Shown here: positions 1 through 6,439 of the stretch, piece by piece
Layout of the letters: each line of letters opens with the position of its first letter
How positions within the stretch are numbered: position 1 is the stretch's first letter
The notes under the pieces: model-generated
What the model was told of the DNA's origin: nothing
The model's input: only the letters and a program-made list of their open reading frames with translations
Database searches by the model: none
Translations under genes and position numbers: made by a program
NCBI GenBank assembly: GCA_937884485.1
Contig: CALGCG010000140.1
Location: 1-13,286, forward strand
DNA length: 13,286 bases
DNA from: an uncultured Bacteroidales bacterium
Lineage (GTDB): Bacteria; Bacteroidota; Bacteroidia; Bacteroidales; P3
Direction: 5' to 3'

Positions 1-44
1 AACTATATAAGAACTATATGAGAACGATATAAGAACTATATAAG
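1..44. repeat. Tandem array of an 11-bp AT-rich unit
   Basis: Four head-to-tail copies of an 11-bp unit with consensus AACTATATAAG occupy positions 1-11, 12-22, 23-33 and 34-44. Copies 1 and 4 are identical; copy 2 differs by two bases and copy 3 by one. The array touches the window edge, so more copies may lie to the left. The period is close to one helical turn, so the A/T steps recur on one face of the DNA. No ORF depends on it. Its function is unknown; it lies beyond the hutH terminator. Confidence 0.85.
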
Positions 45-109
45 AAGGGCCGAATTGGGGGCCTATTCGTCCCCTATTTTCCCCGAGCGCGTTTGCTGGC
101 TGAATGTAT

Positions 110-153
110 AAAAAAAGGCGGAGCACTCTCTTTTTTTGTGGGGAGTGCTCCGC
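110..153 (-). terminator. Rho-independent terminator after hutH
   Basis: On the minus strand an 11-bp perfect stem (arms 143-153 and 118-128, GCGGAGCACTC and its complement) with a 14-nt loop is followed by two bases and a run of seven T (positions 116-110). It starts about 26 bases after the hutH stop codon and probably ends the nif3/zinc-ribbon/hutH unit. Confidence 0.88.
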
Positions 154-178
154 GAGGGGGTTGCTTTATGCCGTAGGC

Positions 179-1675
179 TTACATCGCCATGTCCTGCAGG
201 AAGCGGACGCTGGCGTGGATGTGCTTGTACATGACCTGGTCGATGTCGACGAAGTTGACGCTCTTGCGGTAGTCGGCGACCATCTGCTCGATCTTGGGGC
301 TGCTCTTGAGGCCTTCCTGATGGCGGAAGTCGAGGGCCTGGGCGGCGTTGAAGAGCTCGATGGCGAGGATGCGCTCGGTGTTCTCGCAGACACGGTAGGT
401 CTTGGTGGCGGCGTTGCCGCCCATGGAGACGAGGTCCTCCTGGTTCTGGCTGCTGGTGATGCTGTCGACGCTGCAGGGCGTGCAGAGCTGCTTGCTCTGG
501 CTGGCGATGGCGGCGGCGGCGTACTGCGGAATCATGAATCCGCTGTTGAGGCCGGGCTTGGCCACGAGGAAGGAGGGCAGGCCGCGTTTGGCGTCGATGA
601 GCTGGTAGGTGCGGCGCTCGCTGATGGCACCGAGTTCGGCCACGGCGATGGCCAGGAAGTCGAGCACCATGGCGAGGGGTTCGCCGTGGAAGTGGCCGCC
701 GGAGATGACCATGTCCTCGTCGGGCAGCACGATGGGGTTGTCGGTGGTGGAGTTGATTTCGGTCTCGACGACGGACTCAACGTAGCGGATGGTGTCCTTG
801 GCGGCGCCGTGGACCTGCGGGGCGCAGCGGAAGGAGTAGGGGTCCTGGACGTGCTCCTTGTGGCGCTTGATGAGGTCGCTGCCTTCCAGCCAGCAGCGCA
901 CGGCGGCGGCGGTTTCGAGCTGGCCTTTGTGGGGGCGCACCATGTGGAGGCACTCGTAGAAGGGCTCGATGCGGCCGTCGAAGGCGTCGAGGCTGAGGCT
1001 GAGCACCATGTCGGCCTGGCGGCTGAGGCGGCGGGCTTTCAGCAGGCTCCAGACGGCGTAGCTGCTCATGAACTGGGTGCCGTTGAGGAGGGCGAGGCCT
1101 TCCTTGCTCTGCAGCTCGATGGGCTGCCAGCCTTTGGCCTTGTAGACCTCCTGGGCATCGCAGCGACGGCCTTTCCAGTAGACGTCGCCCATGCCGAGGA
1201 TGGCGGGGAGCATCAGGTTGGCCAGGGGGCAGAGGTCGCCGCTGGCACCGAGGCTGCCCTGCTGGTAGACGACGGGCAGGATGTCGTCGTTGTAGCAGTC
1301 GATGAGGCGCTGCACGGTCTGCAGCTGGGCTCCGCTGTAGCCGAAGGTGAAGTTCTGGGCTTTGAGCAGGAGCATGAGGCGCACCACCTCGGCGGGCACT
1401 TCGTCGCCCACGCCGCAGGCGTGGCTCATGACGAGGTTCTTCTGCAGCTGGCTGAGCTGTTCCTTGCTGATGCTGATGTTGCACAGGGAACCGAAGCCGG
1501 TGGTGACGCCGTAGATGGGCTCCTTCTGGGTTTCCATCTTCTGGTTGAGGTAGTTGCGGCATTTCTCGATGCGGCGCTTGGCCTCGTCGCCGAGGGCGAG
1601 GGTCATTTTCTTATCGATGATCTCCTGGATCTTGTCCAGGGTCAGTTTCTCGTTGGGGTTGAAGGTGTAAGTCAT
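179..1675 (-). CDS. hutH: Histidine ammonia-lyase (HutH)
   Basis: This 498-residue cytoplasmic enzyme is predicted to deaminate L-histidine to urocanate, the first step of histidine catabolism. The MIO-forming triad A144-S145-G146 sits in GSLGASGDLCPLANL. The catalytic tyrosine is in YGVTTGFG (Y55), and the S84-H85 pair in LVMSHACGVG is the signature that separates histidine lyases from tyrosine and phenylalanine lyases. These positions lie about two residues from their Pseudomonas putida HutH equivalents (Y53, H83, ASG 142-144). QDPYSFRCAPQVHG and STTDNP further along are also typical. Length is normal for the family. No other hut gene (hutU, hutI, ftcD) is in the window; the gene follows the zinc-ribbon gene by 31 bp and ends at its own terminator. 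A related aromatic-amino-acid lyase is possible, but the SH pair argues for histidine. Confidence 0.93.
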   Translation of the reverse strand: MTYTFNPNEKLTLDKIQEIIDKKMTLALGDEAKRRIEKCRNYLNQKMETQKEPIYGVTTGFGSLCNISISKEQLSQLQKNLVMSHACGVGDEVPAEVVRLMLLLKAQNFTFGYSGAQLQTVQRLIDCYNDDILPVVYQQGSLGASGDLCPLANLMLPAILGMGDVYWKGRRCDAQEVYKAKGWQPIELQSKEGLALLNGTQFMSSYAVWSLLKARRLSRQADMVLSLSLDAFDGRIEPFYECLHMVRPHKGQLETAAAVRCWLEGSDLIKRHKEHVQDPYSFRCAPQVHGAAKDTIRYVESVVETEINSTTDNPIVLPDEDMVISGGHFHGEPLAMVLDFLAIAVAELGAISERRTYQLIDAKRGLPSFLVAKPGLNSGFMIPQYAAAAIASQSKQLCTPCSVDSITSSQNQEDLVSMGGNAATKTYRVCENTERILAIELFNAAQALDFRHQEGLKSSPKIEQMVADYRKSVNFVDIDQVMYKHIHASVRFLQDMAM

Positions 1676-1706
1676 GGATAGAAATTGTTAAAAAAAGCGT
1701 TGTTGT

Positions 1707-2525
1707 TTATTTGTCGAGTTGCATTTTGGCCTTTTGGGCGATGTCGTCGTCGACGAGGATGCGGCCGCAGTTCTCGCAGACGATGACTTTCTTGTGCATC
1801 TTGATTTCCATCTGGCGCTGGGGCGGGATGTTGCTGAAGCAGCCGCCGCAGGAGTCGCGGTCGATGGTGACGACGGCCAGGCCGTTGCGGGCGGCGCCGC
1901 GGATGCGCTTGTAGGCGGTGAGGTAGCGGTCGTCGATGAACTGCTCCTGCTCCTTGCTCTTCTCGCGGAGGCGTTTCTCGTCCTTCTCGGTCTCGGCAAT
2001 GATGGAGGTGAGCTCTTCGCGCTTGGCGTCGAGGTCCTTGGTGCGGTTCTCAACAAGGTTCTTGGCGGCGGCAATGTGCTCCTTGAGCTCTTTGATTTTG
2101 GCGGCACCTTCCTTGTTCTTGCGTTCGCAGAGTTGGATTTCGAGCTCCTGGAACTCGATTTCTTTGGCTAACGACTCGTATTCACGGTTGTTGCGGACGT
2201 TGTCCTGCTGTTTCTTGTACTTTTTGATTTGCTCTTCGTGGTCGGCAATCTCGTTGACGCGGTTTTTGTTTGCGGACTCGGTTTCCTTGATGTCGGACAT
2301 GAAGTTCTCGATGCGGGTGTTGAGACCGGCGATTTCGTCCTCGAGGTCCTGGACGGCCTGGGGGAGCTCTCCGCGGATAATCTGGATCTTGTCGATTTCG
2401 CTGTCAACGCTCTGAAGGGTGTAGAGAGCGACGAGACGTTTTTCGATGGCGAGGTCGACGTCGGGGCGAAGGATAACCTGAGGTTCGGCTTGTTCTTCCT
2501 TTTTGGTGCTGACTTTTTTTGCCAT
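1707..2525 (-). CDS. Coiled-coil protein with C4 zinc ribbon (zf-RING_7 family)
   Basis: This is a 272-residue soluble protein without a signal peptide. A lysine-rich head (residues 1-15) is followed by a long charged helical region (about 25-205), rich in E, K, Q and heptad-like hydrophobics, that should form an antiparallel coiled coil. A zinc ribbon near the end has paired cysteines C226/C229 and C250/C253 (CGGC and CENC). This architecture matches the PF02591 family, whose members include mycobacterial Rv2229c, chlamydial CdsZ and Helicobacter FlgZ; a general biochemical role is not settled. The gene is 27 bp downstream of the nif3-like gene, a pairing also seen in actinobacteria (Rv2229c/Rv2230c), which supports a functional link. 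Family assignment is firm; the molecular role is open. Confidence 0.9.
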   Translation of the reverse strand: MAKKVSTKKEEQAEPQVILRPDVDLAIEKRLVALYTLQSVDSEIDKIQIIRGELPQAVQDLEDEIAGLNTRIENFMSDIKETESANKNRVNEIADHEEQIKKYKKQQDNVRNNREYESLAKEIEFQELEIQLCERKNKEGAAKIKELKEHIAAAKNLVENRTKDLDAKREELTSIIAETEKDEKRLREKSKEQEQFIDDRYLTAYKRIRGAARNGLAVVTIDRDSCGGCFSNIPPQRQMEIKMHKKVIVCENCGRILVDDDIAQKAKMQLDK

Positions 2526-2552
2526 ATTATTATATATATAATTGTTTTATAA

Positions 2553-3353
2553 TCAAATATAGTGCACGATGCTTTCCTGCGTCGAGGAAATTCGGCATGC
2601 AAAGTTACGAAATTTTTCTGAAATAACGCGATAAAATATTTCTTTTGCAAATTGTTCGGTCTCGTAATGGCCTGCATCGACGAGGATGATGCGTCCTTCG
2701 GCGCGCTGGAAGTCGTGGTATTTGAGGTCGGCGGTGATGTAGATGTCGGCCTTGGCGGCGATGGCGTCGGAGATGAACGAAGCACCGCTGCCGCCGCAGA
2801 GGGCGACGCGGGTGAGAGTGTTTAGTGGGAAGTGTTTAGTGTTTAGTGGCGAGGTGCGGAGGGTGGGGATGCCAAGCACTTCCTTGACCTTCAGCAGGAA
2901 GGCGTCAGCCTCCATGGGCACGGGCAGTTCGCCCACCATGCCGGCGCCGTTTTCCTGGTCCATGGGTTTGAGGATGCGGGTGTTGCATAGGCCCAGCTTC
3001 TCGCTGAGGATGCCGTTGACACCCCAGGGCAGGTTGTCGAGGTTGGTGTGGGCGGCGTAGACGGCGATGCCGTGCTGGATGAGGCTGATGACGGTGCGCC
3101 CGGCCTCGTTGTCGGAGGTGATGCGCTTCAGGCCGCTGAAAATGAAGGGGTGGTGGGTGACGATGAGGTTGAGGCCCTGCTCGATGGCTTCGTCGGTGAC
3201 GGCGGGGGTGAGGTCGAGGGCCACGAGGATGCCGGTGCACGGCTCCTGCCGCTGGCCGATGAGGAAGCCTGCGTTGTCGTAGTCCTCCTGCAGTTCAGGA
3301 TGGAAGGTGGCGTCGAGCCACGACGCCACCTGGCCTATTGTGGTGTGTTCCAT
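2553..3353 (-). CDS. Nif3-like dinuclear metal centre protein
   Basis: This 266-residue cytoplasmic protein belongs to the Nif3/YbgI/DUF34 family, which forms toroidal hexamers with a two-metal site. It is sometimes annotated as a GTP cyclohydrolase I type 2 homologue, but that activity is not established in general. The metal ligands are visible: THHP (H67, H68), HTNLD (H102, D106) and GHYETE (H229, E233), matching YbgI H63/H64/D101/H215/E219. It is the short form, without the PII-like insert found in many Bacteroidetes homologues of about 365 residues. Residues 168-179 (SPLNTKHFPLNT) are an unusual insert, encoded by a 7-bp repeat, just before the conserved CGGSGASF loop. The first gene of the nif3/zinc-ribbon/hutH unit, it starts 62 bp after lipoprotein C with no clear terminator between. 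Confidence 0.92.
   Translation of the reverse strand: MEHTTIGQVASWLDATFHPELQEDYDNAGFLIGQRQEPCTGILVALDLTPAVTDEAIEQGLNLIVTHHPFIFSGLKRITSDNEAGRTVISLIQHGIAVYAAHTNLDNLPWGVNGILSEKLGLCNTRILKPMDQENGAGMVGELPVPMEADAFLLKVKEVLGIPTLRTSPLNTKHFPLNTLTRVALCGGSGASFISDAIAAKADIYITADLKYHDFQRAEGRIILVDAGHYETEQFAKEIFYRVISEKFRNFACRISSTQESIVHYI
2817..2851. repeat. 7-bp tandem repeat inside nif3-like gene
   Basis: Five consecutive 7-mers start with AGTG; three read AGTGTTT exactly (2817-2823, 2831-2837, 2838-2844) and two differ in the last three bases. On the coding strand the unit is AAACACT. The array is translated as the SPLNTKHFPLNT insert in the Nif3-like protein. Confidence 0.8.
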
Positions 3354-3386
3354 TTGCGTTGGATTTTTTTGTTTTTATAACGCAAA
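3353..3386. promoter_or_regulatory. Inverted repeat over the nif3 start
   Basis: TTTGCGTT (3353-3360) and AACGCAAA (3379-3386) form perfect 8-bp arms around an 18-bp A/T-rich spacer; the inner arm overlaps the ATG of the nif3-like gene. The outer arm lies in a 12-mer, TATAACGCAAAA, that recurs at 7526-7537 upstream of the sigma operon. It could be an operator or an RNA hairpin covering the start. No good TAnnTTTG element is visible here, so the promoter of this unit is not located. Confidence 0.35.
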
Positions 3387-3415
3387 AGGGACTGTTTTAT
3401 TGTGCGGAGAGAGGG

Positions 3416-4150
3416 TTATTGTTTTGTCAGGGTGAGACCGACGTCGCCGAGGGCGAAGAAGAGGTGGTTGTCGTCGGGCAGGTAGAAGCCGCCGCTGACG
3501 GACTCGTTGCCGTCGGTGGCGCTCACTGTGCCGGCGCCGCCGTGGTAGGAGTAGCTAACGTTGGCGCGTTCGGTTTCGCGATGGCCGTCGATGTCCACGG
3601 CGGTAACGTTGAGCACCCCGGTGGTGGTGCCGACGAAGTGCAAGACGATGCTGTCGCTCTCCCATTCGTTGTAGAGGCCTTGTTTCCATGTGGTTCCCGC
3701 CAGGGTGGAGGACTTGGCGAGGTGCTTCTCCCCGAGGCCGAAGTTGACGATGCCGGGCAGCTCCAGGTCGGTGCTCATTGTGGTGGGCGCGGTGATGCGC
3801 AGGCCTTCGGCCTTGGTGTAGTCCAGGTCGAGGCGGTAGCTGCGAGCGAGTATGCCTGGGATGTCGATGGTGGCCGTGGCGGAGCCGTGGTTGTCGCTCC
3901 AGGAATAGCTCAGTGGCAGGCAGAAGCACAGGGGCCAGGAGCCGCCGTCGTCCTCGGCAACGAAGAGCAGGCCGCTGTCGGCGGTGTTGCACACGAGGGT
4001 GAGGGTGGTCTTGAGGGTTTGGCCCTCGTCGTCGGTGGTGTATGCGTCGCCGCTCCAGGCCGAACCGGCAAGGTCGATGTCGGGGACGCAGGAGGCAAAG
4101 AGGACTGCCGCGAGTAGTGTCAGCGCAACAGATTTGAAGGTTTGTTTCAT
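3416..4150 (-). CDS. Lipoprotein C, two-repeat beta-rich exported protein
   Basis: This 244-residue lipoprotein of unknown function has a signal sequence (MKQTFKSVALTLLAAVLFASC) with the lipidated cysteine at 21. The mature part appears to be two copies of one domain. One begins LAGSAWSG and continues TLTLVCNTADSGLLFV. The second begins LAGTTWKQG and continues IVLHFVGTTTGVLNV; each is followed by a tyrosine- or tryptophan-containing strand and a GSATAT- or GAGTVSAT-like strand. The pattern suggests lipocalin-like or beta-sandwich folds, which is an inference. It is the last gene of the sigma operon, starting 6 bp after the stop of lipoprotein A, so it is very likely co-transcribed. It shares no obvious sequence with lipoproteins A and B. 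No catalytic motif was recognised. Confidence 0.82.
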   Translation of the reverse strand: MKQTFKSVALTLLAAVLFASCVPDIDLAGSAWSGDAYTTDDEGQTLKTTLTLVCNTADSGLLFVAEDDGGSWPLCFCLPLSYSWSDNHGSATATIDIPGILARSYRLDLDYTKAEGLRITAPTTMSTDLELPGIVNFGLGEKHLAKSSTLAGTTWKQGLYNEWESDSIVLHFVGTTTGVLNVTAVDIDGHRETERANVSYSYHGGAGTVSATDGNESVSGGFYLPDDNHLFFALGDVGLTLTKQ

Positions 4151-4156
4151 AAGTGA

Positions 4157-5224
4157 TTAGTCTATACGGTTGAACATGTATTGGCTATTGCATCCGGGGA
4201 ACCGGTGGATGTCGTGGATGGTGACGGTGCGGTCGAGCAGGAAGTCGCCCGAGAGGCCCAGGGAGTCGACGGTGTGGAAACTGCTGTCGCTGGCGAGGAT
4301 GTAGCGCAGCGAGAGTTCCCAGTCCATGTCGGTGCGGTCGGTATAGTAGCGAAGCAGCTCGCAGCTTCCGGTGAAGAGGGGGCTGATGCAGTTGAGGTAG
4401 GGAACCTGCGGGGCGCAAATGAGCGCCAGGCTTCCCTCGGGGTAGGTTTCGACGACATTGGGCCAGACGTTCATGACGATGCCGCCCGCCTGGTCGCTGT
4501 ACCATGTTTGGCAGCCTTCGCGGACACGCTCCACGGTGAAGTAGTGCTCGTGCTGCGGCCAGCAGGGTTCGGCGGGGAAGTAGCGCAGTATCATGGTGTC
4601 TCCGACGAGGGGGGAGAAGCCGAGGGTGTCGCCCCCTTCGGCGTAGAGAACGAGGGTGTTGTCGTCGTACTGCCAGATGTTCTCGAATTTGCCGACGGGC
4701 AGGTGCCACTGGGTGTAGTGCTCGTTGTCGAAGCTGACGTAGGCTGTGCGGTTGAGGCTGTCGATGGTGACGACGACCGTGGGGCCTTGGTAGCCTTCGT
4801 CCGAGAGGTTGACGAAGGTGGCCACGCCCCTGCGGGGTTGTGGCGCGGTGGCGTAGGCGGTGCCGTTCCAGGTGCCGGAGGAGGGGTCGTAGGTGATGGT
4901 GACGGTTTTGCCGGCGGCCTCCATGTCGCGCATCCAGGCCTTGATTTCGTCGCGGCTGGTGGTGGTGTAGGAGACGACGTCCTTGGTCCGTGGGCTGCTG
5001 GCCCGCGCACCATGGAAGGTTACCGTCGAGCCTTCCTCGGCATAGCCGCAGAAGCGCTCCAGCAGGGCGTCGAATTCGGCGTCGCCGTGGGTGGTGACGT
5101 GCTGTACGGCGGCGTTGTCGATGCAGTAGGCAATGTCCCGACGGATTTCATGCTCTTCGGGATGGCAGGCCGCGAGGGCGAAGAGGGCGGCCATCAGGGC
5201 GGTGAGGCGGAGGATGGTTTTCAT
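4157..5224 (-). CDS. Lipoprotein A, paralogue of lipoprotein B
   Basis: This 355-residue predicted lipoprotein has a signal sequence ending in LALAAC-type lipobox residues (FALAAC), lipidated at C20. Residues 41-130 form a domain beginning QHVTTHGDAEFDALLERF and ending GTWNGTAYATAPQP that is nearly identical in lipoprotein B. The remaining ~225 residues are alignable with B only through scattered motifs such as HLPVGKF versus HFPTGKF and PCWPQHEH versus PCPADHTH. The start is fixed by an ATGA overlap with the upstream exported-protein gene, implying translational coupling. Not recognised as a family of known function. Position in a sigma/anti-sigma operon suggests an envelope role, perhaps sensing or as a target of the regulon; that is inference. 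Confidence 0.83.
   Translation of the reverse strand: MKTILRLTALMAALFALAACHPEEHEIRRDIAYCIDNAAVQHVTTHGDAEFDALLERFCGYAEEGSTVTFHGARASSPRTKDVVSYTTTSRDEIKAWMRDMEAAGKTVTITYDPSSGTWNGTAYATAPQPRRGVATFVNLSDEGYQGPTVVVTIDSLNRTAYVSFDNEHYTQWHLPVGKFENIWQYDDNTLVLYAEGGDTLGFSPLVGDTMILRYFPAEPCWPQHEHYFTVERVREGCQTWYSDQAGGIVMNVWPNVVETYPEGSLALICAPQVPYLNCISPLFTGSCELLRYYTDRTDMDWELSLRYILASDSSFHTVDSLGLSGDFLLDRTVTIHDIHRFPGCNSQYMFNRID
4850..5104 (-). repeat. 255-bp block duplicated in lipoprotein B
   Basis: This block aligns without gaps to 7133-7387. By hand count about 11 of 255 positions differ (roughly 96% identity), while the DNA on either side quickly becomes dissimilar. It encodes residues about 41-125 of lipoprotein A. 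Confidence 0.9.
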
Positions 5225-5673
5225 TTCAATGCGGTATTGTTTTGGTTCACAGTTTCAATCTTCTTTATTTGGTATTCCAGCAGGGCTTCGTACTGGGTTC
5301 GGTTGTCGATGTGGTAGAAGCCGAGGGTGCGCCGCTCGTGCGAGGCTACGGCGCGGCAGGCGGGCTGGCCGGTCCAGCGGGTGCGGCGTTCGGGGTGGTC
5401 GGCCTCGCCGATCCATGAGGTGATGCCCGCCGAGGTGCGTATGTCGTATTCCTCCTTCAGGCGCTGCCAGGCTTTGTCGTCGTCGGCCACGACGAGCACC
5501 ACGTCGACCCGCACCGAGTCGTTTAGGCGGAAGCCGCTGACCTGGGCTACGGCAACGTCCTGGCGGGCGGCATGGTGGCGGTAGAGCGTGCTCTCTCGCA
5601 GACTGGCAGCCTGGTTTTGGGCACTGGCCGCCAGGGGCAGCAGGAGGAGTAGGAGGACGAGGATGCGTTTCAT
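5221..5673 (-). CDS. Small exported protein of unknown function
   Basis: This 150-residue protein has a clear cleavable signal peptide: MKR, a run of leucines (5-12) and a signal-peptidase I site at about ASA|QN (residues 18/19). The mature protein is polar and basic, with an Arg-rich middle (about 95-116), a lone Cys at 106 and a charged C-terminal helix (about 125-145). No known family was recognised. Both ends are fixed by ATGA overlaps: the start at 5673 overlaps the stop of the membrane protein upstream, and the stop overlaps the ATG of lipoprotein A. A longer in-frame extension upstream exists but would run through the sigma and anti-sigma genes and is rejected. A periplasmic partner of the anti-sigma factor is plausible but unproven. 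Confidence 0.83.
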   Translation of the reverse strand: MKRILVLLLLLLPLAASAQNQAASLRESTLYRHHAARQDVAVAQVSGFRLNDSVRVDVVLVVADDDKAWQRLKEEYDIRTSAGITSWIGEADHPERRTRWTGQPACRAVASHERRTLGFYHIDNRTQYEALLEYQIKKIETVNQNNTALK

Positions 5674-5978
5674 ATCAGGATGCTGTTGTTGTTGTCGTCG
5701 AGGAGCACGGCGGCGAGGTCGGCCCACTGCTGGTCGGTGAACTGCTGCGAACGGTTGCTGCACACGAGGGTGTAGTCGCCCGAGAGGGGTTCGGACGGAC
5801 GCAGTAGCATCGCTGCCACAGCGGCCACCGCCACCACGCCTACCACCGTCAGCACCACCCGCCGGTGCAGGCGGCGACGGCGTTGCCAGGCCGGGAGTTG
5901 GCGCACCATGCTGCGGGCCACGTGCTGCCCTTCCAGCAGCTCCCATTGTTCGTCGAATGTTGTCATATTGTTGTTCAT
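5670..5978 (-). CDS. Single-pass membrane protein, probable anti-sigma factor
   Basis: This 102-residue protein has a short cytoplasmic part (1-40) containing FDEQWELLEGQHV and a basic stretch WQRRRRLHRR. One membrane helix (about 41-59, VVLTVVGVVAVAAVAAMLL) follows, then a periplasmic tail of about 40 residues containing GDYTLVCSN and a C-terminal DDNNNSILI. Positive charges before the helix predict N-in topology, as expected for an anti-sigma factor that holds an ECF sigma factor at the membrane. The start at 5978 is chosen because its ATG overlaps the TGA of the sigma gene; an ATG at 5966 is the alternative. No standard anti-sigma domain can be named from sequence, and the cytoplasmic part is short. 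The assignment rests on topology and immediate coupling to the sigma gene. Confidence 0.75.
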   Translation of the reverse strand: MNNNMTTFDEQWELLEGQHVARSMVRQLPAWQRRRRLHRRVVLTVVGVVAVAAVAAMLLRPSEPLSGDYTLVCSNRSQQFTDQQWADLAAVLLDDNNNSILI

Positions 5979-6436
5979 TTGTCCCAAAGTTGTCTCAGTT
6001 TCTCTTTTGTTCTCACCAGCCGGACGCTGATGTTGTTGGCCGTGAGGCCCGTTTGCTGCGCTATCTCTTCGTAGTTGTAGCCCACGGTGTGCATGCGGAC
6101 GATGGTGCGGTCGGGGTCGGGGAGGAGTTCGATGAGGTGGTGCAGATGCTGTGGCAGGGCGGGGTCGTCGGCGGGAGGGTCGTAGCCTTCGGGCAGGGGG
6201 GTGGTTTCCGGAGTGCGGCGCAGGATGTCGATGCAGGTGCTGCGTGCCACGCGCCATATCCATGCCGCCTGCAGGGGGACGGCGCCGAGGGCGAGGAGCT
6301 GCTCGCGCCGTTGCCAGAGGACGAGGCTGACCTCCTGCACCAGGTCGTCGGCTGTTACGCCCCGTCGGCAGTATCGAAGGCAGACGGAGTAGACGAGGCC
6401 GCGATGGCGGTGCAGTATGTGCTCGAAAGGGGTCAA
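5975..6436 (-). CDS. ECF-type RNA polymerase sigma factor
   Basis: This 153-residue group 4 sigma factor would direct RNA polymerase to a small stress or envelope regulon. Region 2 is seen at about residues 4-75, with FEHILHRHRGLVYSVCLRYC followed by the core-binding motif ADDLVQEVSLVLW (29-41) and a DNA-melting/-10 segment around WIWRVARSTCIDILRR. Region 4 is at about 99-150, with a helix-turn-helix in YEEIAQQTGLTANNISVRL. The start is unusual: the upstream lipoprotein B stop TAG lies in the same frame, and the first usable codon after it is TTG at 6436; no in-frame ATG occurs before region 2. The 3' end overlaps the next gene by ATGA. Tight coupling to the membrane protein suggests sigma/anti-sigma regulation and probably autoregulation of the operon. 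Confidence 0.9.
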   Translation of the reverse strand: MTPFEHILHRHRGLVYSVCLRYCRRGVTADDLVQEVSLVLWQRREQLLALGAVPLQAAWIWRVARSTCIDILRRTPETTPLPEGYDPPADDPALPQHLHHLIELLPDPDRTIVRMHTVGYNYEEIAQQTGLTANNISVRLVRTKEKLRQLWDK

Positions 6437-6439
6437 GGT

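Noticed and set aside
104..1681. Plus-strand 525-codon open frame opposite hutH
   Set aside because: It is the antisense shadow of a clear hutH gene; it is low-complexity (rich in A, V, G, E, D, L) and has no recognisable domain. Long antisense frames are expected with this GC-rich codon use.
4181..5317. Plus-strand 378-codon frame across lipoprotein A
   Set aside because: It lies opposite a gene that is tied into an operon by ATGA overlaps. The similar plus-strand frame at 6713-7612 merely reflects the duplicated block.
5674..5946. N-terminal extension of the small exported protein
   Set aside because: It would hide the signal peptide inside the protein and runs through the membrane-protein gene in another frame.
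5979..6263. N-terminal extension of the small membrane protein
   Set aside because: The extension overlaps most of the sigma gene in another frame and reads as Pro/Arg/His-rich shadow sequence. The ATG at 5978 with the ATGA overlap is the natural start.
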